From NCBI GenBank assembly GCA_964615285.1, contig CAZTND010000066.1:1-5457 (forward strand): a stretch of 5,457 nt of DNA. The letters run 5' to 3'. This DNA comes from RGIG4074 sp964615285 (lineage in GTDB: Bacteria; Bacillota; Clostridia; Christensenellales; Borkfalkiaceae). The notes below the pieces were generated by a model. That model was not told the origin of the DNA and did no database searches. It saw only the letters and a list, made by a program, of their open reading frames with translations. Both the position numbers and the translations under genes were made by a program. Shown in pieces: positions 1 to 5,093 of this stretch. How positions within the stretch are numbered: the stretch's first letter is position 1; every line of letters starts with the position of its first letter.

Positions 1-2
1 AC

Positions 3-1925
3 TACTTCTTGTACCGGTTCTTCCGCAGCCTCTTCTTCTGCCACCGCTTCTTCCTCCGATTCGACGGAGGCGACGGCAACGGGTACAAACGGCTTTTGTT
101 TGAGCAACTCAATGACCTCTTCCACCAAAGCATTGGTTCTGCCGCTGCTCTCCTCTACCGCATTGATGACGCGGTCGGAATCATCCGTTGCGCTCACTTC
201 TATGCCGCGCTCATTGAGATACGTTTCTACGTCCTCTTCGTTGCCGTTCAGTTTGGCCGCCAGCTTTTCCGCTATGGCGTCATAATCCAGCGCCTGCGCG
301 ACCTTATCGGCGATCTCGGCGAGTTCGTCCGTCTCTTCCGCCCCTTCGGCAGTTTCGGAGCTTTCGCTTTCGCTCTTGGCAAGTTCTTCCTCGGCCTGTG
401 CCGTCCAGATCGCATCGAGCTTTTCGGAAACTTTTGCCGCCAGCTCATCGGCATCCTGCTCCTGCGGCAGCGCGGCCGTCACACCCGCAACGACGGGAGC
501 GGACAGCGCTTCATAATCCACTTCGGGCAGCGCGTCCATGATCTTTTCCGCAAGCTGATCGTAATCGAATTCCGTAGAAGGAATAATGATCTTTGCGGAG
601 ATGTTTTCCGCCAACTCATCGGCGTCGATCGCCGGCGAAGAAACGACCATCCTGCCCGCCACATTCTCGGCCAATTCATCGGCATTGAACTGCGCGGCGG
701 GAACTTCTATCTTCTCCGCGATCTTCGCGGCAAGATCTTCAAAGTCCACTTCCAGCGGCGGCATTTCGATGCGGCCCGCCAGGTCGCTCGCCAAAGCATC
801 CACATCCACTTCGATGGGCTTCTCCTGCAGCTTTTCGACGACGCCATTCACAATGGACTCGGTATCGACGGGAGTTTCCGTCGCCAAAGCCGCGGACATT
901 GAAGCCGCCGCCACCTTTTCGGCGATCAGCGCTGCAAACGCGTCGTTATCCATCGCGGCGATGCCCGCCACGACTTTATCCGCAACGGCGTCGGCCAAAG
1001 AGCCGGCTTCGCCGTTCTCCGGCGCTTCCTCTTCGGTTGCGAGAACCTCTTCTTCCGCCGCGGGCGCATCTTCGGGCGCAAATGCATCTTCCGCCGCGGA
1101 CACATCTTCTTCGGACGCGGGTGCATCTTCCGCCGCGGACATTGAAGCCGCCGCTATCTTTTCGGCAACCAACGACGCAAAGGCATCGCCGCCCATCGCG
1201 GTAATCTCCGCCACGACTTTCTCCGCAACGGCGTCGGCAAGGACGCTGCCATCGGCGCGGAGAGACGTTTCCTGCAACTTCGCCACGACGCTGTCGGCAA
1301 CGGCGTCGGCGATCTTCTGCGCCCCCTCTGCCGCGAGCGTTCCCTGATCGAACGCCGTCATATTGTTGACGATCTTGCATGCAAGGTAATCGTAGTCGAC
1401 GGGCCGGATGTTATCGGCGATCTTTTCGGCAAGCACATCGTAATTGAAGACTTCCTCTGCGCCGAGCTCAGCAACTGCGGACGATCCCTCCGCTTCGGTG
1501 CTCTCCTCGTTTTCCGTCTGCTGCGTCTTGCGTTCGAGGCGAGCCACGATATCGTTTGCAATGCGTTCGTGGTCCACAACGACTTCCACGGAAGGCAGTC
1601 CGCCGTCATCGCCGACGGAGGAAATCGCGGATTGCAGGGCGCCGAGTTTTTCTTCGAGCGCGGCCTGCGACTTCTCGAGCGCGTCGCGGACATAAGCGGT
1701 GGTCATGTTATAGACCGAGAGATTCTGCTGGTTCAGATAGGCAAATTCGCGTTTGATGTTTTTGAGCTGTTGCTCTAAATTCTCAAACATGGCGGTATTC
1801 TGCTGAGAAACGAACTTCATCTCCCTTACCACCGCATCTATCCGATTCTGCAAAGCCGCGTTGTCAAAGCCAGACGCCCCCTGTGCGGCTTTCGCCGCAG
1901 GTACGTTTTTCTGATCACTTGCCAT
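3..1925 (-). CDS. Acidic coiled-coil protein with tandem amphipathic-helix repeats, C-terminus cut by window edge
   Basis: I do not recognise the family. The frame is open for 641 codons from ATG 1923-1925 to the window edge, so the stop and C-terminus are missing. The start follows a GTGAGGT ribosome site 9 nt upstream. Residues 1-18 are Ala-rich and polar. Residues about 20-105 look like a continuous coiled coil (for example FENLEQQLKNIKREF). From about residue 118 onward there are about 17 copies of a short helix of the type [DN]-[YAF]-[DE]-x-L-A-x-K-[IV]-A-x-x-[ILM]. Copies between L378 and L458 have an exact 20-residue period. Residues 265-308 are an Ala/Glu linker between two near-identical blocks, and about 620-641 is another Glu/Ala-rich stretch. 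There is no signal peptide or membrane segment, one Cys (C183) and one Trp (W507). I infer a cytoplasmic structural or scaffolding protein; the function is unknown. It is transcribed divergently from serC. Confidence 0.88.
   Translation of the reverse strand, partial: MASDQKNVPAAKAAQGASGFDNAALQNRIDAVVREMKFVSQQNTAMFENLEQQLKNIKREFAYLNQQNLSVYNMTTAYVRDALEKSQAALEEKLGALQSAISSVGDDGGLPSVEVVVDHERIANDIVARLERKTQQTENEESTEAEGSSAVAELGAEEVFNYDVLAEKIADNIRPVDYDYLACKIVNNMTAFDQGTLAAEGAQKIADAVADSVVAKLQETSLRADGSVLADAVAEKVVAEITAMGGDAFASLVAEKIAAASMSAAEDAPASEEDVSAAEDAFAPEDAPAAEEEVLATEEEAPENGEAGSLADAVADKVVAGIAAMDNDAFAALIAEKVAAASMSAALATETPVDTESIVNGVVEKLQEKPIEVDVDALASDLAGRIEMPPLEVDFEDLAAKIAEKIEVPAAQFNADELAENVAGRMVVSSPAIDADELAENISAKIIIPSTEFDYDQLAEKIMDALPEVDYEALSAPVVAGVTAALPQEQDADELAAKVSEKLDAIWTAQAEEELAKSESESSETAEGAEETDELAEIADKVAQALDYDAIAEKLAAKLNGNEEDVETYLNERGIEVSATDDSDRVINAVEESSGRTNALVEEVIELLKQKPFVPVAVASVESEEEAVAEEEAAEEPVQEV
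527..815 (-). repeat. Five tandem 20-residue (60-bp) helix repeats inside the acidic coiled-coil protein
   Basis: Conserved leucines L378, L398, L418, L438 and L458 of the encoded protein are spaced by exactly 20 residues. Each unit has a short hydrophobic or Pro-containing linker (EVPAAQF, VVSSPAI, IIPSTEF), then an acidic N-cap (VDFED, NADE, DADE, DYDQ), then a helix of the form LAxxIAxKI. At the DNA level this is a diverged 60-bp tandem array. Less regular copies of the same helix lie on both sides, at residues about 118-130, 161-189, 200-259, 310-340, 356-367, 468-505 and 533-560. Boundaries are approximate. Confidence 0.75.
888..1000 (-). repeat. Direct repeat copy 1 (243-bp offset) within the coiled-coil gene
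   Basis: This block encodes residues about 310-346 (LADAVADKVVAGI, then AAMDNDAFAALIAEKVAAA, then SMSAA). It is a close copy of 1131-1243, offset by 243 bp (81 codons). The two DNA copies share an exact run covering the SMSAA codons (gccgcggacattgaagccgc), with scattered, mostly conservative differences elsewhere. This points to internal duplication of a segment with two helices. Boundaries are approximate. Confidence 0.7.
1131..1243 (-). repeat. Direct repeat copy 2 (243-bp offset) within the coiled-coil gene
   Basis: This block encodes residues about 229-265 (LADAVAEKVVAEI, then TAMGGDAFASLVAEKIAAA, then SMSAA). It aligns without gaps to residues 310-346. The acidic Ala/Glu linker (residues about 265-308) separates the two copies, so the duplicated unit is probably two helices plus linker. 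Confidence 0.7.
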
Positions 1926-1933
1926 ACTTGGTT

Positions 1934-1940
1934 ACCTCAC
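1934..1940 (-). promoter_or_regulatory. Ribosome binding site for the coiled-coil protein
   Basis: On the minus strand GTGAGGT, with core GAGG at 1935-1938, lies 9 nt upstream of the ATG. It fixes this start; no other in-frame ATG nearby has comparable support. Confidence 0.75.
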
Positions 1941-1970
1941 AAAACAAGATTTATAGTGTCCTTGTCTACT

Positions 1971-1999
1971 ATTGTACAACAATATTTCAAAAATGTAAA
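1971..1999 (-). promoter_or_regulatory. Sigma-A-type promoter of the coiled-coil protein
   Basis: On the minus strand TTTACA (1994-1999) and TACAAT (1971-1976) are separated by 17 bp; each matches five of six consensus bases. Transcription would begin near 1964, giving a leader of about 39 nt. A weaker overlapping alternative is TTGTAC (1974-1979) with TATAAA (1950-1955) and an 18-bp spacer. The phased A-tracts at 2011-2052 lie just upstream of the -35, where an UP element would sit. Confidence 0.6.
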
Positions 2000-2010
2000 T
2001 AGTCTTGGCG

Positions 2011-2057
2011 AAAATTTTTTCGATTTTTTTTAATTTTTTTTAAATTTTTTTTATTTT
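2011..2057. promoter_or_regulatory. Helically phased A/T-tracts, probable intrinsically curved DNA or UP element
   Basis: T runs occupy 2015-2020, 2024-2031, 2034-2041 and 2045-2052. Their centres lie about 10, 10 and 11 bp apart, close to the helical repeat, and each is preceded by A's (A4T6, A2T8, A3T8). Phased A-tracts are known to bend DNA. On the minus strand the first tract falls about 47-56 bp upstream of the predicted start site, the usual UP-element position. Confidence 0.6.
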
Positions 2058-2100
2058 CGGTATATTTTTGACAAAATTTCCCTGCGGCACCGCCTTTTTC

Positions 2101-2160
2101 CCCGTCATGCCCGCGGCGAAAACGACCTTCCCCGCCTTATCCCTTCCGCGGGCGCACGGG
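2101..2160. other. GC-rich imperfect inverted repeat (hairpin)
   Basis: Outer arms CCCGT (2101-2105) and ACGGG (2156-2160) pair. Inner arms GCCCGCGG (2109-2116) and CCGCGGGC (2146-2153) also pair. An asymmetric 3x2 internal loop separates the two stems, and the apical loop is 29 nt. A weak T-rich stretch follows (2162-2173), so terminator activity is possible but not convincing. The patch stands out as GC-rich within AT-rich spacer and could be a dispersed palindromic repeat or a small RNA. Confidence 0.4.
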
Positions 2161-2191
2161 AATTTTGTTCCTTTCCGCCCGATATATTCGC

Positions 2192-2220
2192 TTGCAAAAC
2201 CCAAAAAAAAGGTATATAAT
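2192..2220 (+). promoter_or_regulatory. Sigma-A-type promoter of the serC-serA operon
   Basis: TTGCAA (2192-2197) and a perfect TATAAT (2215-2220) are separated by 17 bp, with an A-tract inside the spacer. Transcription would begin near 2227. The leader to serC would be about 250 nt as assembled, or about 120 nt if the gap flanks are one overlapping sequence. Confidence 0.75.
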
Positions 2221-2295
2221 ATATTTTAACATCGATACAAGGTGGGGATATTTTATATTTTCACTCCGTATCCTTTCACTGCGGCCGAAAAAATT

Positions 2296-2325
2296 TGACG
2301 GATATTATAACAAATCACCAATAAT
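2296..2325 (+). repeat. 30-bp sequence ending exactly at the gap, identical to 2426-2455
   Basis: These 30 bases (starting tgacggatat, ending accaataat) abut the first N. They are identical to the 30 bases after the last N. This looks like a contig-end overlap rather than a biological repeat. Confidence 0.9.
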
Positions 2326-2425
2326 NNNNNNNNNNNNNNNNNNNNNNNNNNNNNNNNNNNNNNNNNNNNNNNNNNNNNNNNNNNNNNNNNNNNNNNNNNN
2401 NNNNNNNNNNNNNNNNNNNNNNNNN
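2326..2425. other. Assembly gap of exactly 100 N's
   Basis: A round 100-base run of N is a common placeholder for a gap of unknown size. Both edges touch identical 30-bp sequences, so the real missing length could be zero or negative. The gap falls in the serC leader and does not interrupt a gene. Confidence 0.97.
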
Positions 2426-2455
2426 TGACGGATATTATAACAAATCACCAATAAT
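2426..2455 (+). repeat. 30-bp sequence starting exactly after the gap, identical to 2296-2325
   Basis: This is the second copy of the gap-flanking 30-mer. Sequence continues from here into attgaaggag and the serC start. Confidence 0.9.
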
Positions 2456-2471
2456 ATTGAAGGAGCAATAT
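2454..2471 (+). promoter_or_regulatory. serC ribosome binding site in the loop of a small inverted repeat
   Basis: AAGGAG (2460-2465) lies 10 nt before the serC ATG. It is flanked exactly by ATATTG (2454-2459) and CAATAT (2466-2471), which pair perfectly, so the Shine-Dalgarno sequence would occupy the 6-nt apical loop. The stem has one G-C and five A-U pairs and is probably weak. Confidence 0.65.
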
Positions 2472-2475
2472 CACT

Positions 2476-3564
2476 ATGAGAGCTTACAATTTCGCAGCAG
2501 GTCCCTCCATCCTTCCCCTGGAAGTGCTGGAAGAGGCGCAGAAAGAACTCCTGGATTTCCAGGGCACGGGCATGTCGGTCACGGAGATCTCCCACCGCAA
2601 CAAAAAATTCATGGCGGTGGTCGAGGAGGCGGAAGATTCTCTGCGCCGCCTCATGAATATCCCCGACGACTATGCCGTCCTCTTCGTACAGGGCGGCGCG
2701 TCCCAGCAGTTTGCCGCCGTCCCCCTCAACCTTCTGCACAAGGGCAAAGCCGATTACATCGTGACGGGCAACTTTGCCAAGAAGGCATACGAGGAAGGCG
2801 TGATCTACGCCGGTGAGAATGCGAAATGCGTGGCTTCCTCCGCCGACAAGAATTATACCTATATTCCCGACGTGGATGCGATCGATTTCACGCCCGACGC
2901 GGATTACGTGCACATCACGTCCAACAACACCATCTTCGGCACGCGCTACATCAAATTCCCCGAAACGGGGAACGTGCCGTTGGTCGCAGACATGTCCTCG
3001 GATATCCTCTCGCGCGAAGTGGACGTGTCCCGCTTCGGCGTCATCTATGCCGGCGCGCAGAAAAACATCGCGCCCGCGGGCGTGACCATCGTCATCGCCA
3101 AGCGTTCGCTGATGCAGGATCCCCTGCCCATCTGCCCCACCATGCTCAAGTGGAAGACCCAGGACAAGGAAGGGTCGCACTCCCTCTATAACACTCCGCC
3201 CTGCTTCTCCATCTATATGGCGAACCTCGTTTTGCGCCGGCTGGTAAAACTCGGCGGCGTGAAGGAGATGGAAAAGGTCAACGAATACAAGGCGGGACTC
3301 CTCTACGACTTCATCGACAATTCCTCCCTCTTCAAAAACTACGTACAGAAAGAATACCGCTCGACCATGAACGTGCCCTTCGTGACGGGCAGCGAAGAAC
3401 TGGACGCCAAGTTCGTCAAAGAGGCGACGGCGGCGGGCCTGGTCTCCCTGAAAGGACACCGCCTGGTCGGCGGCATGCGCGCCTCCATCTACAACGCCAT
3501 GCCCGTCGAGGGCGTGCAGGCGCTCATCGCCTTCATGAAAAAATTTGAAACGGAGAACAAATGA
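2476..3564 (+). CDS. serC: Phosphoserine aminotransferase
   Basis: SerC is a PLP-dependent class V aminotransferase of the cytoplasm. It converts 3-phosphohydroxypyruvate plus glutamate to O-phosphoserine plus 2-oxoglutarate, the second step of serine synthesis. The 362-residue length is normal for the family and the protein appears complete. Visible hallmarks are the N-terminal YNFAAGPSILP (4-14), ISHRNKKF (38-45), the cofactor-binding GGASQQ (73-78), TSNNTIFGT (148-156), D172 in ADMSSDI, the PLP lysine K196 in YAGAQKNIAPAG, NTPPCFSIY (239-247) and the C-terminal GHRLVGGMRASIYNAMP (327-343). The start is fixed by AAGGAG 10 nt upstream. Its stop overlaps the serA start as ATGA, so translation is probably coupled. 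Family members can also act on an erythronate-derived substrate in vitamin B6 synthesis; that is family knowledge, not seen here. Confidence 0.97.
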   Translation: MRAYNFAAGPSILPLEVLEEAQKELLDFQGTGMSVTEISHRNKKFMAVVEEAEDSLRRLMNIPDDYAVLFVQGGASQQFAAVPLNLLHKGKADYIVTGNFAKKAYEEGVIYAGENAKCVASSADKNYTYIPDVDAIDFTPDADYVHITSNNTIFGTRYIKFPETGNVPLVADMSSDILSREVDVSRFGVIYAGAQKNIAPAGVTIVIAKRSLMQDPLPICPTMLKWKTQDKEGSHSLYNTPPCFSIYMANLVLRRLVKLGGVKEMEKVNEYKAGLLYDFIDNSSLFKNYVQKEYRSTMNVPFVTGSEELDAKFVKEATAAGLVSLKGHRLVGGMRASIYNAMPVEGVQALIAFMKKFETENK

Positions 3565-4733
3565 ATATGAGAAAAATACTGAAACTGAACGCGATCAGCC
3601 CGGTCGCCGACAAAGTCATCCCCTCTTCCTACGCCTATTCGGACGCCGAGACCGATCCCGACGGGATATTGGTGCGTAGCGCGGCGATGAAGGAATACGA
3701 TTTTGCCGCCAACCCCTCCCTGCTCGCCATCGCGCGCGCGGGCGCGGGCGTGAACAATATTCCCTGCGACGTATGCGCCGAAAAGGGCATCGTGGTGTTC
3801 AACACCCCCGGCGCCAACGCCAACGCCGTCAAGGAACTCGTGCTCTGCCAGCTCCTTCTGGGCGGCAGAAAGATCACCGACGCCGCGGCCTGGGCGCAGA
3901 CCCTGGAGAGCGATGGCGCCAATTACGCCAAAGCGGTGGAAAAAGGCAAGTCCAAGTTTGTCGGACGGGAGATATTGGGCAAGACGCTGGGCGTCATCGG
4001 ACTGGGCGCCATCGGCGCGATGGTCGCCAATGCGGCGCTCGATCTGGGCATGAACGTCATGGGGTACGACCCCTTTATTTCGGTAAATGCCGCGTGGCGG
4101 TTGGACCACCGCGTGAAACATGTCTACGAAACGGCGGAAATATTCAGAAACTGCGACTACATCACCCTGCACGTCCCCTTGACGAACGATACCAGGGAAA
4201 TGATCAACAAAGACTCCCTGGCCCTCTGCAAGGACGGCGTGGTCATCGTGAATGACGCCCGCGGGGAATTGGTGAACAACGCAGACATGCTTGCCGCCGT
4301 GGAGAGCGGTAAAGTGGGCCGTTACCTGACCGATTTCGGCGCGCCCGAATTGCTGCATACCCCCAACGTCATCGTTTTCCCCCATCTCGGCGCGAGCACG
4401 CCCGAGGCGGAGGACAACTGCGCCTTTATGGCGGCAAACGAGCTGGTGGACTACATCGAGAACGGCAACATCATAAACAGCGTGAATTATCCCGCCTGCT
4501 CCATGCCCCGTTCGGCGGTCGCCCGCGTCACCGTACTGCATCGCAACGTGAAGGAGATCCTCTCCAAGATCACCGCCGCGGTATCGGCCGAAGGCATCAA
4601 CATCGCCAACATGCAGGACACCTCCAGGGGAGAATATGCCTATCTCATTCTGGAACTGGACAGCGATCCTTCGGAAAAACTTCTCTCTGCCATTGCCGCA
4701 CCGGAAGACGTCATCCGCGTGCGCCGCGTCTGA
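3561..4733 (+). CDS. serA: D-3-phosphoglycerate dehydrogenase with C-terminal ACT domain
   Basis: SerA oxidises 3-phosphoglycerate to 3-phosphohydroxypyruvate with NAD, the committed step of serine synthesis. It has 390 residues, complete. Substrate-domain segments are at about 1-100 and 275-310, including RAGAGVNNIP (59-68) and NTPGANANAV (81-90). The Rossmann domain lies between them, with GLGAIG (147-152) and D170 in GYDP, which suits NAD. The catalytic set is R234 in NDARGELV, E263 in APELL and H275 in FPHLGAST. The R-to-E spacing matches classical SerA, but the E-to-H loop is much shorter. Residues about 318-390 form an ACT domain, usually the serine-feedback site, without the extra intervening domain of longer SerA forms. 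ATG 3561 overlaps the serC stop, with GGAG 5 nt upstream; ATG 3567 (11 nt from GGAG) is an alternative start two codons in. Confidence 0.95.
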   Translation: MNMRKILKLNAISPVADKVIPSSYAYSDAETDPDGILVRSAAMKEYDFAANPSLLAIARAGAGVNNIPCDVCAEKGIVVFNTPGANANAVKELVLCQLLLGGRKITDAAAWAQTLESDGANYAKAVEKGKSKFVGREILGKTLGVIGLGAIGAMVANAALDLGMNVMGYDPFISVNAAWRLDHRVKHVYETAEIFRNCDYITLHVPLTNDTREMINKDSLALCKDGVVIVNDARGELVNNADMLAAVESGKVGRYLTDFGAPELLHTPNVIVFPHLGASTPEAEDNCAFMAANELVDYIENGNIINSVNYPACSMPRSAVARVTVLHRNVKEILSKITAAVSAEGINIANMQDTSRGEYAYLILELDSDPSEKLLSAIAAPEDVIRVRRV

Positions 4734-4830
4734 TGCCCGCGGCGTTTGCAAAAACGAGCGGCGACACAGGCGGCGCCCCTGCGCGCTTACCGCCGGGAAA
4801 TTTCGGTTAAATCGCAATAAAAGAAAATCG

Positions 4831-4857
4831 GACGCGGCTTCATGCCGCGTCTTTTTT
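4831..4857 (+). terminator. Intrinsic terminator of the serC-serA operon
   Basis: A perfect 8-bp GC-rich stem, GACGCGGC (4831-4838) with GCCGCGTC (4844-4851), has a 5-nt loop TTCAT and is followed by six T's (4852-4857). It lies 97 nt after the serA stop. The A-rich sequence on its left (4816-4828) would supply a U-rich tail on the other strand, so it may work in both directions. Confidence 0.93.
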
Positions 4858-4921
4858 CGACCTGAAAAGCGAATGAGCGGACCGAGGGCCCGCGTCGATC
4901 GTCTGTTTTTCTCTTTCGATA

Positions 4922-4930
4922 TGGTATAAT
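4922..4930 (+). promoter_or_regulatory. Extended -10 promoter upstream of the small membrane protein
   Basis: TGGTATAAT gives a perfect -10 (4925-4930) with the extended TGn motif. No good -35 is seen at 16-18 bp, which extended -10 promoters can tolerate. Transcription would begin near 4937. Confidence 0.45.
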
Positions 4931-4933
4931 GAC

Positions 4934-4961
4934 TTATGCGGCCATCTTTACGTCAGCATAA
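4934..4961. promoter_or_regulatory. Inverted repeat TTATGC-N16-GCATAA, possible operator
   Basis: Perfect 6-bp arms at 4934-4939 and 4956-4961 lie right after the extended -10 box and before the second promoter. This placement would suit a repressor site, but short arms in AT-rich DNA can arise by chance. Confidence 0.25.
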
Positions 4962-4979
4962 AATATTGCCAAAATATTG
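4960..4979 (+). repeat. 9-bp direct repeat AAAATATTG, 11-bp period, overlapping a -35 box
   Basis: Exact copies of AAAATATTG lie at 4960-4968 and 4971-4979. The second runs into the TTGATT -35 element at 4977. The 11-bp period places both on the same helix face, which suits a regulator binding site; chance in AT-rich DNA is also possible. Confidence 0.35.
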
Positions 4980-5005
4980 ATTTTTTTGCATTTTTTTAAT
5001 ATAAT
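4977..5005 (+). promoter_or_regulatory. Sigma-A-type promoter of the small membrane protein
   Basis: TTGATT (4977-4982) and a perfect TATAAT (5000-5005) are separated by 17 bp. Transcription would begin near 5012, leaving about 82 nt before the chosen start codon at 5094. Confidence 0.6.
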
Positions 5006-5079
5006 AAATTCAATCAAACCCCTTATGCCCTACCGCAAAACATCCTTGGAACGCAAAGACATCGAAAAATTATTGACTC

Positions 5080-5084
5080 GGGAG
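5080..5084 (+). promoter_or_regulatory. Ribosome binding site that decides the start of the small membrane protein
   Basis: GGGAG lies 9 nt before ATG 5094. The upstream in-frame ATG 5025 has no Shine-Dalgarno sequence, and the in-frame TTG 4977 coincides with a promoter -35 box. The shorter form is therefore preferred. Confidence 0.65.
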
Positions 5085-5093
5085 AAAACGCCC

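Larger units (their letters stand above)
1926..2475. other. Divergent intergenic region between the coiled-coil gene and serC
   Basis: This 550-bp stretch, of which 100 bases are N's, has no convincing gene. From left to right it holds the ribosome site and promoter of the minus-strand gene, phased T-tracts (2011-2057), a GC-rich imperfect hairpin (2101-2160), the serC promoter (2192-2220), a leader, the scaffold gap with identical 30-bp flanks, and the serC ribosome site. I see no T-box consensus, tRNA or recognised riboswitch, although anything truly inside the N's would be invisible. Confidence 0.8.

Noticed and set aside
9..902. Plus-strand 297-codon open frame opposite the coiled-coil gene
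   Set aside because: It uses the same codon register as the minus-strand gene and is rich in Arg, Phe and Gly, as expected from the complement of Glu/Ala codons. It has no ribosome site, and the minus frame has clear repeats and a good start.
586..1347. Plus-strand 253-codon Ala/Ser-rich open frame
   Set aside because: This is a low-complexity shadow of the GC-rich repeats in the minus-strand gene. Its apparent repeats mirror the real ones.
2068..2096. Perfect TTGACA -35 box at 2068-2073 on the plus strand
   Set aside because: No -10-like sequence lies at 16-18 bp; the region there is GC-rich.
2107..2229. Possible 40-codon plus-strand ORF in the intergenic region (MPAAKTTFPALS...)
   Set aside because: It has no Shine-Dalgarno sequence, overlaps the hairpin and the serC promoter, and would end at the predicted transcript start.
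2296..2455. The two 30-bp copies as a CRISPR repeat pair or mobile-element ends
   Set aside because: There are only two copies, both abutting the assembly gap exactly, with no further spacers or repeats, no transposase gene and no inverted orientation. Contig overlap is simpler.
2221..2475. Serine T-box or other riboswitch in the serC leader
   Set aside because: No T-box core, antiterminator or terminator is visible, and the leader is only about 120 nt if the gap is spurious. Sequence inside the N's cannot be judged.
2305..3459. Minus-strand 384-codon open frame opposite serC, running through the gap
   Set aside because: It is the register-matched antisense of serC, includes translated N's, and has no start signals or recognisable motifs.
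3489..4817. Minus-strand 442-codon open frame opposite serA
   Set aside because: It is His/Gly/Val-rich with no recognised family and lies entirely antisense to a well-supported serA. It is a coding-bias artefact.
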